From positions 620,001 through 684,000 of the forward strand of contig JABTUK010000005.1 in assembly GCA_015075405.1 (NCBI GenBank): a DNA stretch of 64,000 nt, given 5' to 3'. The notes under the pieces were generated by a model. It searched no databases and had not been told where the DNA came from. It saw only the letters and a program-made list of their open reading frames with translations. The DNA comes from Anaerolineales bacterium (GTDB lineage: Bacteria > Chloroflexota > Anaerolineae > 4572-78 > J111). The position numbers were made by a program, and so were the translations under genes. Each line of letters begins with the position of its first letter. The first letter of the stretch is position 1. Positions 17,001 to 26,958 of this stretch are shown piece after piece.

Positions 17001-18803
17001 AACAGCGCCATCAAACAGGTCGCTTCGGGCCGTTTTGGCGTGACCAGTAACTACCTGGTCAATGCCCAGGAGCTGCAAATCAAGATGGCCCAGGGGGCCA
17101 AACCCGGCGAAGGCGGCCAACTGCCGGGCCGCAAGGTTTACCCCTGGATTGCCAAAGTGCGCCACTCGACGCCCGGCGTGGGCTTGATTTCGCCGCCGCC
17201 GCACCACGATATTTACTCTATCGAAGATTTGGCCGAGCTGATCCACGACCTCAAAAATGCCAACTCGCGGGCGCGGATCAACGTCAAGCTGGTTTCGGAG
17301 GTGGGGGTGGGCACGATTGCCGCCGGGGTGGCCAAAGGTCACGCCGATGTGGTGCTGATCAGCGGCCACGACGGCGGCACCGGCGCGTCGCCCCAGACCA
17401 GCATCAAGCATGCCGGCCTGCCCTGGGAACTGGGCCTGGCCGAAACCCACCAAACCCTGGTGCTGAACAACCTGCGCAGCCGGATTGTGGTCGAAACCGA
17501 CGGCCAGCTCAAAACAGGCCGCGATGTGGTCATCGCCGCGCTGCTGGGGGCAGAGGAGTTTGGCTTTGCCACCGCGCCGCTGGTGGCGCTGGGCTGCGTG
17601 ATGATGCGGGTCTGCCATCTGGATACCTGTCCGGTCGGCGTGGCGACCCAGAACCCGGAACTGCGCAAAAAGTTTACCGGCGACCCGGCCCACGTGGTCA
17701 ACTTTATGCGTTTTATCGCCCAGGAAATGCGCGAATGGATGGCCAAACTCGGCTTCCGCACCGTTGACGAGATGGTGGGCCGCACCGACCGGCTGGAAGT
17801 GAATGAGGCGGTGGCGCATTGGAAGGCCAAAGGACTCGATTTTTCCAGCATCCTCTACCAGCCTGATGTGCCGCCCGAAGTGGGCCGCACCTGCCAGATG
17901 GCCCAGGATCATGGGCTGGATAAAGCGCTTGACAATCAAGTGCTGCTGGATTTGTGCCGCCCAGCTTTGGAAGACGGCGAGCCGGTGGCGGCGACCCTGC
18001 CGATTCGCAATCTCAACCGGGTGGTGGGAACTATCCTGGGCAGCGAAGTAACCCGGCGTTACGGCCCGGACGGCCTGCCCGAAGATACCATCCGGCTGCG
18101 CTTTATCGGCTCGGCGGGCCAGAGCTTTGGGGCGTTTATTCCCCGTGGCCTGACCCTGGCCCTGGAAGGCGATGCCAATGATTACTTTGGCAAGGGCCTA
18201 TCAGGCGGTAAGCTTATTGTTTACCCGCCCGAAGGGTCAACTTTTGCAGCCGAAGAAAATATCATTATCGGCAATGTGGCTTTTTATGGGGCCACCAGCG
18301 GCGAGGCGTACATTCGCGGGGTGGCCGGGGAGCGTTTCTGCGTCAGGAACAGCGGTGTTCATGCGGTGGTGGAAGGCGTGGGCGATCACGGCTGCGAGTA
18401 TATGACCGGCGGGCGGGTGGTGGTGCTGGGCCGCACCGGGCGCAACTTTGCCGCCGGCATGTCGGGCGGTATTGCTTACGTGCTGGATGAGGCCGGCGAT
18501 TTTCCGCGCCATTGCAACCAGGAGATGATTGAGTTGGAACGGCTGGAAGACGCGGCTGAAATCGTCGAGGTCAAAGCGATGATCCAGCGCCATCTTGACT
18601 ACACCAACAGCGCCCTGGCCGAGCGGGTTCTGGCTCGCTGGGACAAGTTGGCCCCCAAGTTCGTCAAGGTCATGCCCAAGGATTACAAGCGCGTGCTGGC
18701 CGCCTTCCGCGAAGTCGAAGCCGCCGGTTTGAGCGGCGAAGAGGCAGTTATGGCCGCCTTTGAGCAAAACAAAAATGACCAGGCCCGCGTGAGCGGAAAT
18801 TAA
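14085..18803 (+). CDS. gltB: Glutamate synthase large subunit (first copy)
   Basis: 1572 residues. Converts glutamine and 2-oxoglutarate to two glutamates. RBS AAGGAG precedes the ATG. After a ~30-residue propeptide, HDACGVGF supplies the N-terminal nucleophile Cys31 of the class II glutamine amidotransferase domain (to about 430). The central and FMN-binding synthase domains follow ([31 protein letters not shown]-like region HDGGTGASP). The 3Fe-4S cysteines are C1171, C1177 and C1182 in [12 protein letters not shown]. The GXGXG domain ([11 protein letters not shown]) ends the protein. About 40 residues near 465-505 come from heptamer repeats inserted in the interdomain linker. gltD follows after 91 bp, so together they should form NAD(P)H-dependent synthase. 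Confidence 0.97.
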   Translation: MPTDDCSKSTKPAGLPPKQGLYDPQFEHDACGVGFVVNIKGHKSHQLVQQGLTILRHLTHRGACGAEPNTGDGAGILLQMPDAFLRQVCAELNITLPAPGWYGVGMVFAPVDEAARRACEARFDQIVAAEGQQVLGWRTIPTDNSSLGQTALLAEPVMRQVFIGRGEGLADEMAFERKLYVIRKRAEQEIRYGGFPGGASFYISSLSYKTLIYKGMLMSEQVEAYYPDLSNPAMETALAVVHSRFSTNTFPSWERAHPYRYLIHNGEINTLRGNVNWLYAQQTRFQSKLFGDDLPKILPVINPDGSDSAMFDNCLEFLVLAGRSLPHAVMLMIPEPWSKHESMSDEKRAFYEYHSTLMEPWDGPASIGFTDGIRVGAVLDRNGLRPSRYYVTKDDLVIMASEVGVLDVPPEQVLYKGRLEPGRMFLVDTEQGRIISDEELKQQMATAQPYREWLNKFLVKLEDLPSPGISSQKSVVSNQNGHSTPVSGLPSPVNGNGAHASLAGHENLTQLQQAFGYTFEDLRMLLVPMGKDGVEALGSMGNDAALAVLSERPQLLYNYFKQLFAQVTNPPIDAIREELITATEVMIGSEQNLLEPRPENCRQIKLKHPILTNEELAKLRYISLPDFKAVTLPILFKAADGAAGLERALEELYRQADQILAANEANILILSDRGVDQENAPIPALLAVSGLHHHLIREGTRTHAGLVLESGEPREVHHFATLLGYGVTAINPYLAYETLGQMIEEGLLPGVTPAEAAKNYVKAVVKGVVKVMSKMGISTIQSYCGAQIFEALGLSQEFVDRYFTWTPSRIGGVGLDVIAAEAQARHSHAFPERQVNGRTLAVGGHYQWRQDGEHHLFNPQTIHLLQQACRTNNYKIFQKYAELINDQSKQLATLRGLLDFKFAAEPIPLEEVESVESICRRFKTGAMSYGSISQEAHESLAIAMNRLGGKSNTGEGGEDPARYELDENGDSRNSAIKQVASGRFGVTSNYLVNAQELQIKMAQGAKPGEGGQLPGRKVYPWIAKVRHSTPGVGLISPPPHHDIYSIEDLAELIHDLKNANSRARINVKLVSEVGVGTIAAGVAKGHADVVLISGHDGGTGASPQTSIKHAGLPWELGLAETHQTLVLNNLRSRIVVETDGQLKTGRDVVIAALLGAEEFGFATAPLVALGCVMMRVCHLDTCPVGVATQNPELRKKFTGDPAHVVNFMRFIAQEMREWMAKLGFRTVDEMVGRTDRLEVNEAVAHWKAKGLDFSSILYQPDVPPEVGRTCQMAQDHGLDKALDNQVLLDLCRPALEDGEPVAATLPIRNLNRVVGTILGSEVTRRYGPDGLPEDTIRLRFIGSAGQSFGAFIPRGLTLALEGDANDYFGKGLSGGKLIVYPPEGSTFAAEENIIIGNVAFYGATSGEAYIRGVAGERFCVRNSGVHAVVEGVGDHGCEYMTGGRVVVLGRTGRNFAAGMSGGIAYVLDEAGDFPRHCNQEMIELERLEDAAEIVEVKAMIQRHLDYTNSALAERVLARWDKLAPKFVKVMPKDYKRVLAAFREVEAAGLSGEEAVMAAFEQNKNDQARVSGN
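15484..15590. repeat. In-frame heptamer-repeat insertion in gltB copy 1
   Basis: Tandem AGTCAGT/AGTAATC-type units followed by CCGGTCTCC units add a Ser/Gly/Asn-rich linker in the protein. Similar words occur in intergenic hairpins elsewhere in the window. Confidence 0.7.
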
Positions 18804-18805
18804 GA

Positions 18806-18882
18806 AGTAGACGGGTAAACGGTAGACAGTAGACAGGGAGAAGATATTCCCCCGTCTACCGTCTACTGTCTACCGTCTACCG
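18806..18882. repeat. GTCTACC heptamer hairpin between gltB and gltD
   Basis: Inverted tandem copies of GTAGACG/GTAGACA and GTCTACC can fold into a long hairpin in the gltB-gltD gap. It may modulate or separate expression of the two genes. Confidence 0.75.
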
Positions 18883-18894
18883 AAATGAGGAAAA

Positions 18895-20466
18895 ATGGCT
18901 AAACCTACCGGATTTATGGAATATCAACGCGAACTGCCGCCCGATCGCGCCCCGCTGGAACGGATTAACGATTGGCAGGAGTTCCACCTGCATCTGGCCG
19001 AGAGCAAACTCCAGCAGCAGGGGGCGCGCTGTATGGACTGCGGCATCCCCTTTTGCCACACCGGAACCTTGCTGAGCGGCATGGCCTCCGGCTGCCCGAT
19101 CAATAACCTGATCCCGGAATGGAATGACCTGGTTTATCGCGGGCTGTGGCGGCAGGCTTTGGACCGGCTGCTCAAAACCAACAACTTCCCCGAATTTACC
19201 GGACGCGTCTGTCCCGCGCCGTGCGAAGGGTCATGCACCCTGGGCATCCACGAGCCGCCGGTCACGATCAAGAACATCGAGTGTACGATCATTGACAAAG
19301 GCTTTGCAGAAGGCTGGCTGGTTCCCACCCCGCCGGCCAAACGAACCGGCAAAAAGGTGGCCGTGGTCGGCTCCGGCCCATCGGGGCTGGCCTGCGCCGC
19401 CCAGCTCAACACCGCCGGCCATTGGGTGACGGTCTTCGAGCGGGCCGACCGCATCGGCGGCTTGCTGATGTACGGCATCCCCAATATGAAGCTGGATAAG
19501 CAGATTGTCCAGCGCCGGGTTGACCTGATGGCCGCCGAAGGGATCACCTTTATTACCAACACCGAGGTCGGCAAAGATTACCCCGCCGAAAAACTACTGC
19601 AAGAGTTCGACGCTGTCGTGCTGTGCGGCGGCGCAACCAAGCCCCGTGACCTGCCCATCGAGGGCCGCAACCTCAAAGGGATCCATTTTGCGATGGAATT
19701 TTTGCATGGCAATACCAAGTGCCTGTTGGATGGGGGCGAGGACGCGAGGCGAGGAGGCGAGGAGGCGAGGAGGCGAGGAGAAGAAAAATTCATCGCGTCC
19801 TCGCCTCGCGAGTCCTCGCCTCATCTTTCCTCGCCTCCCATCTCTGCCGCAGGCAAGGACGTCATCGTCATCGGCGGGGGCGATACCGGCACGGACTGCG
19901 TGGGCACGGCGCTGCGACAGGGCTGCCGGAGCGTCACCCAAATCGAAATTTTGCCTCAGCCGCCCCTGACGCGCCAGCCCGATAATCCCTGGCCGGAATG
20001 GCCCAAAGTTTACAAATTGGATTACGGCCAGGAAGAGGCCAAAGCCCTGTATGGGGCTGACCCACGCCGCTATCTATACACGCCTACCCATTTTGTGGGC
20101 GATGAGAACGGCTGCGTCAAAGAGGTGCATGCCGTGCAGGTCGAGTGGGTGAAGGGCAATAACGGCGGCCCGCCCTCGCCTCAAAAAATTGCCGGCACCG
20201 AAAGAGTCTGGCCGGCCCAACTGGTGCTGCTGGCGATGGGCTTTTTGGGGCCGGAAGATACCCTTCTCGCCCCGCTGGGGGTGGAGCGTGACCAACGCAG
20301 CAACGCCAAAGCCGAATACGGCCGGTTCGCCACCAACATCCCCGGTGTTTTTGCCGCCGGCGACATGCGCCGCGGCCAAAGCCTGGTGGTCTGGGCCATC
20401 AACGAGGGGCGCGGCGCAGCCCGCGAGTGTGACCGGTATCTAATGGGCCTGACTCATCTGCCCTAA
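18895..20466 (+). CDS. gltD: Glutamate synthase small subunit, NAD(P)H-oxidising
   Basis: 523 residues; RBS GAGGAA. Transfers electrons from NAD(P)H through FAD and 4Fe-4S clusters to the large subunit. The N-terminal ferredoxin-like region has C46, C49, C54, C67 ([13 protein letters not shown]) and then C106, C110, C114 (CPAPCEGSC). FAD binding is GSGPSG (159-164) and the second dinucleotide fold is [15 protein letters not shown]. Between the two folds, where the family has a short loop, sits an Arg/Glu/Ser-rich insert of ~35 residues (about 281-318) translated from a GAGGCGAG octamer hairpin (19738-19850). The frame is kept, so the protein is probably functional. It lies between two gltB genes and could serve both. 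Confidence 0.96.
   Translation: MAKPTGFMEYQRELPPDRAPLERINDWQEFHLHLAESKLQQQGARCMDCGIPFCHTGTLLSGMASGCPINNLIPEWNDLVYRGLWRQALDRLLKTNNFPEFTGRVCPAPCEGSCTLGIHEPPVTIKNIECTIIDKGFAEGWLVPTPPAKRTGKKVAVVGSGPSGLACAAQLNTAGHWVTVFERADRIGGLLMYGIPNMKLDKQIVQRRVDLMAAEGITFITNTEVGKDYPAEKLLQEFDAVVLCGGATKPRDLPIEGRNLKGIHFAMEFLHGNTKCLLDGGEDARRGGEEARRRGEEKFIASSPRESSPHLSSPPISAAGKDVIVIGGGDTGTDCVGTALRQGCRSVTQIEILPQPPLTRQPDNPWPEWPKVYKLDYGQEEAKALYGADPRRYLYTPTHFVGDENGCVKEVHAVQVEWVKGNNGGPPSPQKIAGTERVWPAQLVLLAMGFLGPEDTLLAPLGVERDQRSNAKAEYGRFATNIPGVFAAGDMRRGQSLVVWAINEGRGAARECDRYLMGLTHLP
19738..19850. repeat. In-frame octamer hairpin insertion in gltD
   Basis: Tandem GAGGCGAG units on the left and their complement CTCGCCTC on the right can form a hairpin of roughly 50-bp arms inside the coding sequence, between the FAD and NAD(P)H domains. 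Confidence 0.8.
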
Positions 20467-20599
20467 CGCCAAGATTTTTATTTCAGCTAATTGATAAAAC
20501 CTGATGCGTGATACGTGATGCGTGAAAAATTCTCACGTATCACGCATTATCTGCCAAACAGTACCTCTATGTCGAAACAAAATCCCTGCTTACCCTAAA

Positions 20600-20721
20600 A
20601 TGGCCCATTCGGGTGATGACATAAGCCCCAAAATCAATTAAAATCTCACAACATTATTTTTATTCTATCCATTAAACCCCAAACCGGCGCCGCCGTGACG
20701 TGGCCCGGCGCGGGGTGTTTT
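20600..20721 (+). promoter_or_regulatory. Conserved glt leader, copy B (upstream of second gltB)
   Basis: CCCATTCGGGTGATGACA at 20604 and, 72 nt later, the hairpin ACCCC (20676-20680) with GGGGT (20712-20716), inner GCGCC/GGCGC, then GTTTTGC. It matches copy A at 13650-13766. Here the hairpin sits only 15 nt before the ribosome-binding site (AAAGGGGG) of gltB copy 2, so folding could control translation as well as termination. Confidence 0.55.
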
Positions 20722-20743
20722 GCTATCTATAAAGGGGGTAGCT

Positions 20744-23700
20744 ATGCCCGACCCATACCAGCAAACCCTATACCACCCCGAATTTGAACACGACGCCTGT
20801 GGGGTAGGTTTCATCGCCCGCACGACAGGCCGGGCGGGACACGATATTGTCCAAATGGCCCTGCAAGCCGTCGGCGCGATGAAACACCGCAGCGGTATTG
20901 ACGCCGACGGCCGCTCCGGCGACGGCGCAGGCGTGATGACTCAAATCCCGCACCGCCTCCTCTCCGCCGAAATAGCCGACCTGCCCCAACCGGGCGATTA
21001 TGCGCTGGGCATGCTCTTCTTGCCACGACCGGAGACCGGAGACCGGGGACCAGAGACAGACAGAGCAATCGAGTTGGTGGAAACAACTTTCAACCAACTG
21101 CTTGAAACTGAAAATCGTAAATCGGAAATCGGAAATCGGAAATCGAAAATCCTCTGGCGTTCCGTGCCGGTCAACTCGGCGGCCCTCGGCCCGACGGCGC
21201 AGCGAAGCTGTCCGCAGATCAAACAAGTCATCATTCCTCGCCCGGCGGAAATTGAGCGGGGCCTGGCTTTTGAGCGCTTTTTGTATACAGCCCGCAAGCG
21301 TCTCGAAGCCGCCGCGCGCCAGGCGGGTCTGGCTGATTTTTATGTCGTTTCACTTTCGGCCACTACGGTGGTCTACAAAGGCTTGATGCTCTCGCCCTAC
21401 CTGGCCGATTTTTATCTGGATTTAGCCAATCCCCTTTACGAAACGGCCCTGGCGACCCTGCACACTCGTTACAGCACCAATACCACCTCCAATTGGCAGC
21501 GGGCGCAGCCCTTCCGTCTGGTGGCCCACAACGGCGAAATCAATACCATTCAAGGCAACGTCAACTGGATGCGGGCCAGAGAGTCCATGCTGGACTCGCC
21601 GTTTTGGCCCGGCCACCTGGATGATTTGCGGCCCGTCATTGATCCCGCCGGCAGCGACTCGGCCATGCTGGACAATGTGCTGGAGTTGTTGGTCCACGCC
21701 GGGCGCGACATTCATCATAGCATGGCCATGTTGGCTCCCGAAGCCTGGGAAAACCTGGTTGACCTTGACCCCGACCGGCAGGCTTTCTATCGCTACCACG
21801 CCGCGCTGATGGAGCCGTGGGACGGGCCGGCGGCGGTTGTCTTTAGTGATGGCCGGCGAGTGGGCGCTACCCTTGACCGTAACGGCCTGCGCCCCATGCG
21901 TTATCTGACCACCAACACCGATCTGGTCATTGCCACCTCCGAAGCGGGCGTTGTGACCGTAGACGAAGGGACGATTGTGACCAAAGGGAAACTCGGCCCC
22001 GGCCAGATGATTTTGGTGGATTTGGAGCGGCAGCTTTTTTTGACCAACGATCAGGTTAAAAACGAGCTGGCCCGCCGCCTGCCCTACGGAGAGTGGGTCG
22101 AAGGTCTCAAACCCGTGCCCACCGAAACCCGCCCGGCCTACTTCTCGCTGGAGCCGGCCGCCTCTCGACCGTTGCCGCCCAAAGTCAATACGACCCATCA
22201 ATGGCTGGCGCGGTTGCAGGCCGCTTTTGGCTATACCCACGAAGAGCTGATTGTGCTGGTGCGGCCCATGGCCGACGAGGGCAAAGAACCGACCGGCTCG
22301 ATGGGCGATGACACGCCTCTGGCGGTGATGTCGCCGCGGGCCAGGCCGCTGTTCCATTACTTCAAGCAGCGCTTTGCTCAAGTGACCAATCCACCGATTG
22401 ACCCGCTGCGCGAAACCTTTGTCATGTCGCTGACCATCCGCCTGGGGGCGCATCCCAATTTGTTGGAGGAGACCCCCAAACACGCTCACCTGGTCGAACT
22501 GGCCAGCCCGGTGCTAAGCGACGCCGATTTGGTAGCTTTGAAAAGTCTGGGCGACCCGCGCTTTGCCCACCACACCATCGCCATGCGCTACCCGGTGGCC
22601 CAGCGCGCCGACGGCCTGCGCCGGGCGCTCGACCGGTTGGGCAAAATGGCCGAAGACGCCATTGACGCGGGCAAAACCATCCTGATTCTGAGCGATTTAG
22701 GCATCAACGAGCAGTACGCGCCGATTCCCAGCCTGTTAGCCGTTGGAGCGGTTCACCATCATCTGGTGCGGCGCGGCAAGCGCATGCAGGTCAGTTTGGT
22801 GGTCGAGAGCGGCGAGGCGCGCGAAGTCCATCACCTGGCCTGTCTGATTGGTTACGGGGCCAACGCCGTCAATCCTTACCTGGCCCTGGCTTCGGTGGAA
22901 GATTTGGTGACGGCGGGCAAAGTCAAGCTGGAGGTGGCCGAGGCTAAACTCAATTTTGTGCGGGCGCTGGAAGCCGGGCTACTTAAAATTATGTCCAAAA
23001 TGGGCATCTCAACCGTAGATAGCTACTGCGGGGCGCAGATTTTTGAGGCAGTCGGCCTGGGCCAGCCCTTGATTGACGAATTTTTCACTGGCACGGTCTC
23101 TCGGCTGGGCGGGATTGGCCTGCCGGAGATTGCCGCCGAGGTCCAGCGCTGGCATCGCGCCGGCTTTGCCGACCCACAGCGGCCCGAAATCCAAAGTCCC
23201 GGCTTTTATAAATACAAGCGCGAGGGTGAAACCCACGCCTACGATCCGGCCATCGTCAAAGCCTTGCAAACGGCGGTGCGGATGGAAGGGGTGTTGAGTG
23301 GGGAAGCCAGTGAACAGAGGCCAGTAATCAGTAATCAAATGTCAGTAGCCGGTAGTCAGAGGTCAGTAGCCAGTAGTCAGATATCAGAGGTCAATGGCCA
23401 CCATTATGTCAATGGAACTGCCAATGGACAACTGATAACCCATAATGGACATCCCCGGTCTTCGGTCCCCGGTCTCCGGTCGTTTCTCGGCCCTAACTTT
23501 GCCGCCGGCTACCGGGCCTACCAGGAGTTTGTCCAATTGACCCGCCAGCGCCCGGCGATTGACCCGCGCCACATGTTCGATTTTGTTTCGACCGGCCGGC
23601 CCCGGCTTGATCTGGCCGAGGTGGAACCATTGGAAGCGCTTTTTGTCCGTTTTTCCACCGGGGCGATGTCGCATGGGGCGTTGAGCAGCGAAGCGCACGA

Positions 23701-25591
23701 AACATTGGCCATTGCGCTCAACCGGCTGGGGGCGATGAGCAACAGCGGCGAGGGCGGGTCGGCCCAGGAGCGTTTTGGGACCGAAAAGAATGACCGAATT
23801 AAGCAGGTCGCTTCGGGCCGGTTTGGGGTTAGTCCTGCCTACCTGATGTCGTCGGATGAGCTGCAAATCAAAATGGGCCAGGGGGCCAAGCCCGGCGAGG
23901 GCGGCCAACTGCCCGGCAGCAAAGTGACTGCCGAGATTGCGGCCATCCGCCACACCACTGCGGGAACGACGCTGATTTCTCCGCCGCCGCACCACGATAT
24001 TTACAGCATTGAAGATTTGGCCCAACTTATTTACGATCTAAAGCAGATCAACCCGGCGGCAAAGGTTTCGGTGAAGCTGGTGGCGGAAGCCGGGGTGGGC
24101 ACGGTGGCGGCGGGTGTGGTCAAAGGCGGCGCGGACGTGGTGCATATTGCCGGGCACGCCGGCGGCACCGGCGCGGCGGCCTGGAGCAGTATCAAATGTG
24201 TCGGCTTGCCCTGGGAAGTGGGCCTGGCCGAAACTCACCAAACCCTGGTATTGAACGACCTGCGCGGGCGGGTGAAGCTGCGTACCGACGGCGGTTTGCA
24301 GACGGGCCGTGATGTGGTTATCGCTGCGATTTTGGGCGCGGACGAGTTTAGCTTTGGCACCGTCACCCTGGTGGCCGAGGGCTGTTTGCTGGCCCGCGCC
24401 TGCCACAGCAACACCTGCCCCGTCGGGGTGGCGACGCAGGATCCCAAACTGCGGGCCAAATTTGCCGGCACCCCGGAACACGTGATGGCCTATCTGCACT
24501 ACGTGGCCCAGGAAGTCCGCGAAATCCTGGCCGAGTTGGGCTTTTGCCGTCTGGACGAGGTCATTGGCCGCACCGAACTGCTGCGGCAAGTCTCCACCGG
24601 CAACGCGATGGCCGACACGTTAGACTTGTCGCCGTTGTTGGCTAAGGCAGACCGGAGACCGGAGACCGGAGACCGGGGAGGCCAAATCCAACCCTCCAAC
24701 CTTCCAACCTTCCAACCTTCCAACCTTCCAACCTTCCAACCCTCTATCACAGCCCTGGGCGACCTCAATCAACTCTTACTCCGCCAGGCCCAACCCGCCC
24801 TGGAGATCGGCGAGCCGGTGCAGTTGAACCTGCCCATTGATAGTACCGATCGCGCCGTAGGAGCTACATTGGCGGGGGCGATTGCCCAACGCTGCGGCGA
24901 CCGGGGGCTGCCGGAAGGGACGGTGCAGGTGACGTTTTTGGGCAGCGCCGGCCAGAGTTTTGGGGCATTTAATGCGCCAGGCGTCCATCTAACTCTGATT
25001 GGCGAGGCTAATGACTACGTGGGCAAGGGCATGGCCGGCGGCCAGATTGTCGTCCGGCCTTCGCTTAAGTCGCAGTTGGCGGCGGCGGATCACGTGATTA
25101 TGGGCAACACGGTCCTCTATGGGGCCATAGGCGGCAGCATGTATGTGGCCGGCCAGGCCGGCGAGCGCTTTGCCGTGCGCAACAGCGGCGCGGTGGCGGT
25201 GGTTGAAGGGGTGGGTGATCACGGCTGCGAATATATGACCGGCGGGGTGGTGGTGGTGCTGGGCCGCACCGGCTATAACTTTGGGGCCGGCATGAGCGGC
25301 GGGCTGGCTTTTGTGCTGGACGAAGGGCATCACCTCGGCCAGCGGCTCAACCCGGATATGGTCCAGTTGGTGCGCGTCACTAACGACCAGGATGCGGCGC
25401 TGCTCAAACTTTTGATTACCCGGCATGTCCGCCTGACCGGCAGCGTCCGCGGCCAGGCGATTTTGGACAATTGGACCACCCGGCTGGCCCTCTTTTGGAA
25501 GGTTGCGCCCAAAGGCACTATCGGCGCAACCGGGAAACTGCTCACCCATCTGCCGATGATGGAGGAGCTAAGCCGGCACGTGGCGGGGTAA
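20744..25591 (+). CDS. gltB: Glutamate synthase large subunit (second copy)
   Basis: 1615 residues from the ATG at 20744, chosen because AAAGGGGG lies just upstream and Cys19 (HDACGVGF) then falls at the usual position for the processed amidotransferase nucleophile; the ATG at 20720 lies in the leader. Domain order matches the first copy; 3Fe-4S cysteines are C1214, C1220, C1225 (CLLARACHSNTC), and [11 protein letters not shown] marks the GXGXG domain. The copy is well diverged from 14085-18803, so this is an old duplication or a separate acquisition. Three in-frame repeat insertions (near 21029, 23305 and 24648) make it longer than usual. It may pair with the single GltD or use ferredoxin; the sequence does not settle this. 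Confidence 0.95.
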   Translation: MPDPYQQTLYHPEFEHDACGVGFIARTTGRAGHDIVQMALQAVGAMKHRSGIDADGRSGDGAGVMTQIPHRLLSAEIADLPQPGDYALGMLFLPRPETGDRGPETDRAIELVETTFNQLLETENRKSEIGNRKSKILWRSVPVNSAALGPTAQRSCPQIKQVIIPRPAEIERGLAFERFLYTARKRLEAAARQAGLADFYVVSLSATTVVYKGLMLSPYLADFYLDLANPLYETALATLHTRYSTNTTSNWQRAQPFRLVAHNGEINTIQGNVNWMRARESMLDSPFWPGHLDDLRPVIDPAGSDSAMLDNVLELLVHAGRDIHHSMAMLAPEAWENLVDLDPDRQAFYRYHAALMEPWDGPAAVVFSDGRRVGATLDRNGLRPMRYLTTNTDLVIATSEAGVVTVDEGTIVTKGKLGPGQMILVDLERQLFLTNDQVKNELARRLPYGEWVEGLKPVPTETRPAYFSLEPAASRPLPPKVNTTHQWLARLQAAFGYTHEELIVLVRPMADEGKEPTGSMGDDTPLAVMSPRARPLFHYFKQRFAQVTNPPIDPLRETFVMSLTIRLGAHPNLLEETPKHAHLVELASPVLSDADLVALKSLGDPRFAHHTIAMRYPVAQRADGLRRALDRLGKMAEDAIDAGKTILILSDLGINEQYAPIPSLLAVGAVHHHLVRRGKRMQVSLVVESGEAREVHHLACLIGYGANAVNPYLALASVEDLVTAGKVKLEVAEAKLNFVRALEAGLLKIMSKMGISTVDSYCGAQIFEAVGLGQPLIDEFFTGTVSRLGGIGLPEIAAEVQRWHRAGFADPQRPEIQSPGFYKYKREGETHAYDPAIVKALQTAVRMEGVLSGEASEQRPVISNQMSVAGSQRSVASSQISEVNGHHYVNGTANGQLITHNGHPRSSVPGLRSFLGPNFAAGYRAYQEFVQLTRQRPAIDPRHMFDFVSTGRPRLDLAEVEPLEALFVRFSTGAMSHGALSSEAHETLAIALNRLGAMSNSGEGGSAQERFGTEKNDRIKQVASGRFGVSPAYLMSSDELQIKMGQGAKPGEGGQLPGSKVTAEIAAIRHTTAGTTLISPPPHHDIYSIEDLAQLIYDLKQINPAAKVSVKLVAEAGVGTVAAGVVKGGADVVHIAGHAGGTGAAAWSSIKCVGLPWEVGLAETHQTLVLNDLRGRVKLRTDGGLQTGRDVVIAAILGADEFSFGTVTLVAEGCLLARACHSNTCPVGVATQDPKLRAKFAGTPEHVMAYLHYVAQEVREILAELGFCRLDEVIGRTELLRQVSTGNAMADTLDLSPLLAKADRRPETGDRGGQIQPSNLPTFQPSNLPTFQPSITALGDLNQLLLRQAQPALEIGEPVQLNLPIDSTDRAVGATLAGAIAQRCGDRGLPEGTVQVTFLGSAGQSFGAFNAPGVHLTLIGEANDYVGKGMAGGQIVVRPSLKSQLAAADHVIMGNTVLYGAIGGSMYVAGQAGERFAVRNSGAVAVVEGVGDHGCEYMTGGVVVVLGRTGYNFGAGMSGGLAFVLDEGHHLGQRLNPDMVQLVRVTNDQDAALLKLLITRHVRLTGSVRGQAILDNWTTRLALFWKVAPKGTIGATGKLLTHLPMMEELSRHVAG
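21029..21153. repeat. In-frame heptamer insertions in gltB copy 2, site 1
   Basis: CGGAGAC units (21029-21055) and AATCGGA units (21116-21150) encode polar low-complexity loops within the amidotransferase domain (RPETGDRGPETD, ENRKSEIGNRKS). Confidence 0.75.
23305..23482. repeat. In-frame heptamer insertion in gltB copy 2, site 2
   Basis: Tandem AGTAGTC/CAGTAAT/AGAGGTC-type units then GGTCTCC units encode about 55 residues of Ser/Gln/Val/Asn-rich sequence between the central and FMN domains. Confidence 0.75.
24648..24742. repeat. In-frame repeat insertion in gltB copy 2, site 3
   Basis: CGGAGAC heptamers followed by about six CCAACCTT octamers, read as repeated NLPTFQPS residues, placed between the FMN and GXGXG domains. 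Confidence 0.8.
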
Positions 25592-25605
25592 AGAAGATTG
25601 CTTTC

Positions 25606-25641
25606 AGGAGTGCAAAGGCTTAAGCCTTTGCACTCCTTTTT
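25606..25641. terminator. Bidirectional terminator between gltB and a convergent gene
   Basis: AGGAGTGCAAAGGCTT and AAGCCTTTGCACTCCT are exact complements with no loop base, followed by TTTTTAATTT on the plus strand. It overlaps the stop of the convergent gene at 25640. Confidence 0.85.
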
Positions 25642-26686
25642 AATTTATCTCCACCTGTCCAAACGTATGCTCTAAAATTCGTACCGTATTCTCCGACAAC
25701 CGGCAACCCGGCGAGACAACGCACTGCATCTCCTTGTAGCGAGGCTCACGGGTTGGGTCGGTATCATTGCCGACTTGCACGGCAAAGCGTTCTACGTCTT
25801 CGTCGGTCGCTTCGACAATCTCGACTGCATCAAAATCAAACAACTCGCGGCGGGCGGACCAACTCACCCGAACTACGCCTTCTTGTTGCATAGGCTCGGC
25901 TCCCATCCGGCTGTCCAATACAGCCACAGCCTTGCCCTCTAAATAGTTCCGGTTCTGGCGGCAGATGCGGCAGCCGTAGTAGGTGTGGCTGCTCCACCAG
26001 GAAAATTCCCAGGTGTGCGGGCCAAAACGGGTTAAACAGTTGGGGCATAACAACCAGGACGCGCGATGCGCCAGCCGCCGGGCGCTTTCTTCGATTATAT
26101 CACGGAGTAAGCGTGAGGCCACTTCTCCCAGAGCCTCGCTCCCCAGGGCTGGATGCAGCTTTGGGATCGCTTCTGTGCCGCCGGCGACAACAACCGGATA
26201 CGCTTCGGCCAGAGAGGCCAGCAGGTTCATCAGCGACTCTAAAAATTTTACATCCTGAATCACCCCTCGCTGTTCGTAATAAATCGGGGCGCAGCCGGGT
26301 TCAGCCTTGATTTTTTCTTGTAACCCATAGGGCAAGCTGGGCAGGGCAAAGCGATCAAGCGCTTCTTCAAAGGAGAGGACGTGTTGTTCAGCCGGCCGGC
26401 GATGGGCAAACAGCTCCAGCCGGGTGTAGGTGACGCTGCTTTTGCCCTGGCTTTTTTCAATGGTTTCCAGTTTGAGCGAGTGGCCGCGGTAGCTGCCGGT
26501 GACATAAGCGCCGCTGCTAAAAAAATCATCATTGGGGATGAACTCTAGTTTATGAGCCGCCGCCAATCGCTGCCAGGCGGCTTTTTGTTTTTCCCGGTTT
26601 TGCTTAGAGGCAACGGAGAAGACCAGGGCGATGATGCCAATAATGAAAATCCAGAGAAATGGAAAGCTCAAAAATGAAGGGTCCAT
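25640..26686 (-). CDS. Membrane-anchored protein of unknown function with a zinc-ribbon-like pair
   Basis: 348 residues; I do not recognise the family. One N-terminal membrane helix (about 8-26, FLWIFIIGIIALVFSVASK) is followed by a basic segment and a mostly alpha/beta cytoplasmic part. Residues near 213-245 contain CPNC and CRIC spaced ~28 residues apart, which could bind a zinc ion. The segment LEFIPNDDFFSSGAYVTGSYRGHSLKLET resembles the start of proteins that carry a PH-like beta domain, but that is weak. It stands alone on the minus strand, convergent with gltB. Confidence 0.65.
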   Translation of the reverse strand: MDPSFLSFPFLWIFIIGIIALVFSVASKQNREKQKAAWQRLAAAHKLEFIPNDDFFSSGAYVTGSYRGHSLKLETIEKSQGKSSVTYTRLELFAHRRPAEQHVLSFEEALDRFALPSLPYGLQEKIKAEPGCAPIYYEQRGVIQDVKFLESLMNLLASLAEAYPVVVAGGTEAIPKLHPALGSEALGEVASRLLRDIIEESARRLAHRASWLLCPNCLTRFGPHTWEFSWWSSHTYYGCRICRQNRNYLEGKAVAVLDSRMGAEPMQQEGVVRVSWSARRELFDFDAVEIVEATDEDVERFAVQVGNDTDPTREPRYKEMQCVVSPGCRLSENTVRILEHTFGQVEIN

Positions 26687-26817
26687 GTTAATTCTTCCTC
26701 TGGTAAGAGTCTAACCACAAATAGACTAGCAGGCAATGGTACTTAATTGTTGTAAGCTGACTACCAAAAGTTGTAACCTGCCGAAATTGGGGCAAGATTA
26801 TAAGCAGGAGATTGAAG

Positions 26818-26936
26818 CATGTCATTTCGAGACCGAAGAGCCTGCCCTGAGCGAAGCCGAAGGGTCGAGAAATCCCCAGGGCACAACACGTAAAAGTAGG
26901 GTGTCGGGGATTTCTCCCTGCGGTCGAAATGACATG
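26818..26936. repeat. CATGTCATTTCGA inverted-repeat element, copy 3
   Basis: Same family as 157-263, between two divergently transcribed genes. It includes a CCCTGAGCGAAGCCGAAGGG insertion, a word that recurs near 34150 and 54310. Confidence 0.85.
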
Positions 26937-26958
26937 GTTGAGCAGTTATGATTAGAGT

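Noticed and set aside
16755-17939. Long minus-strand frame inside gltB
   Set aside because: Antisense shadow of a conserved gene; no family resemblance.
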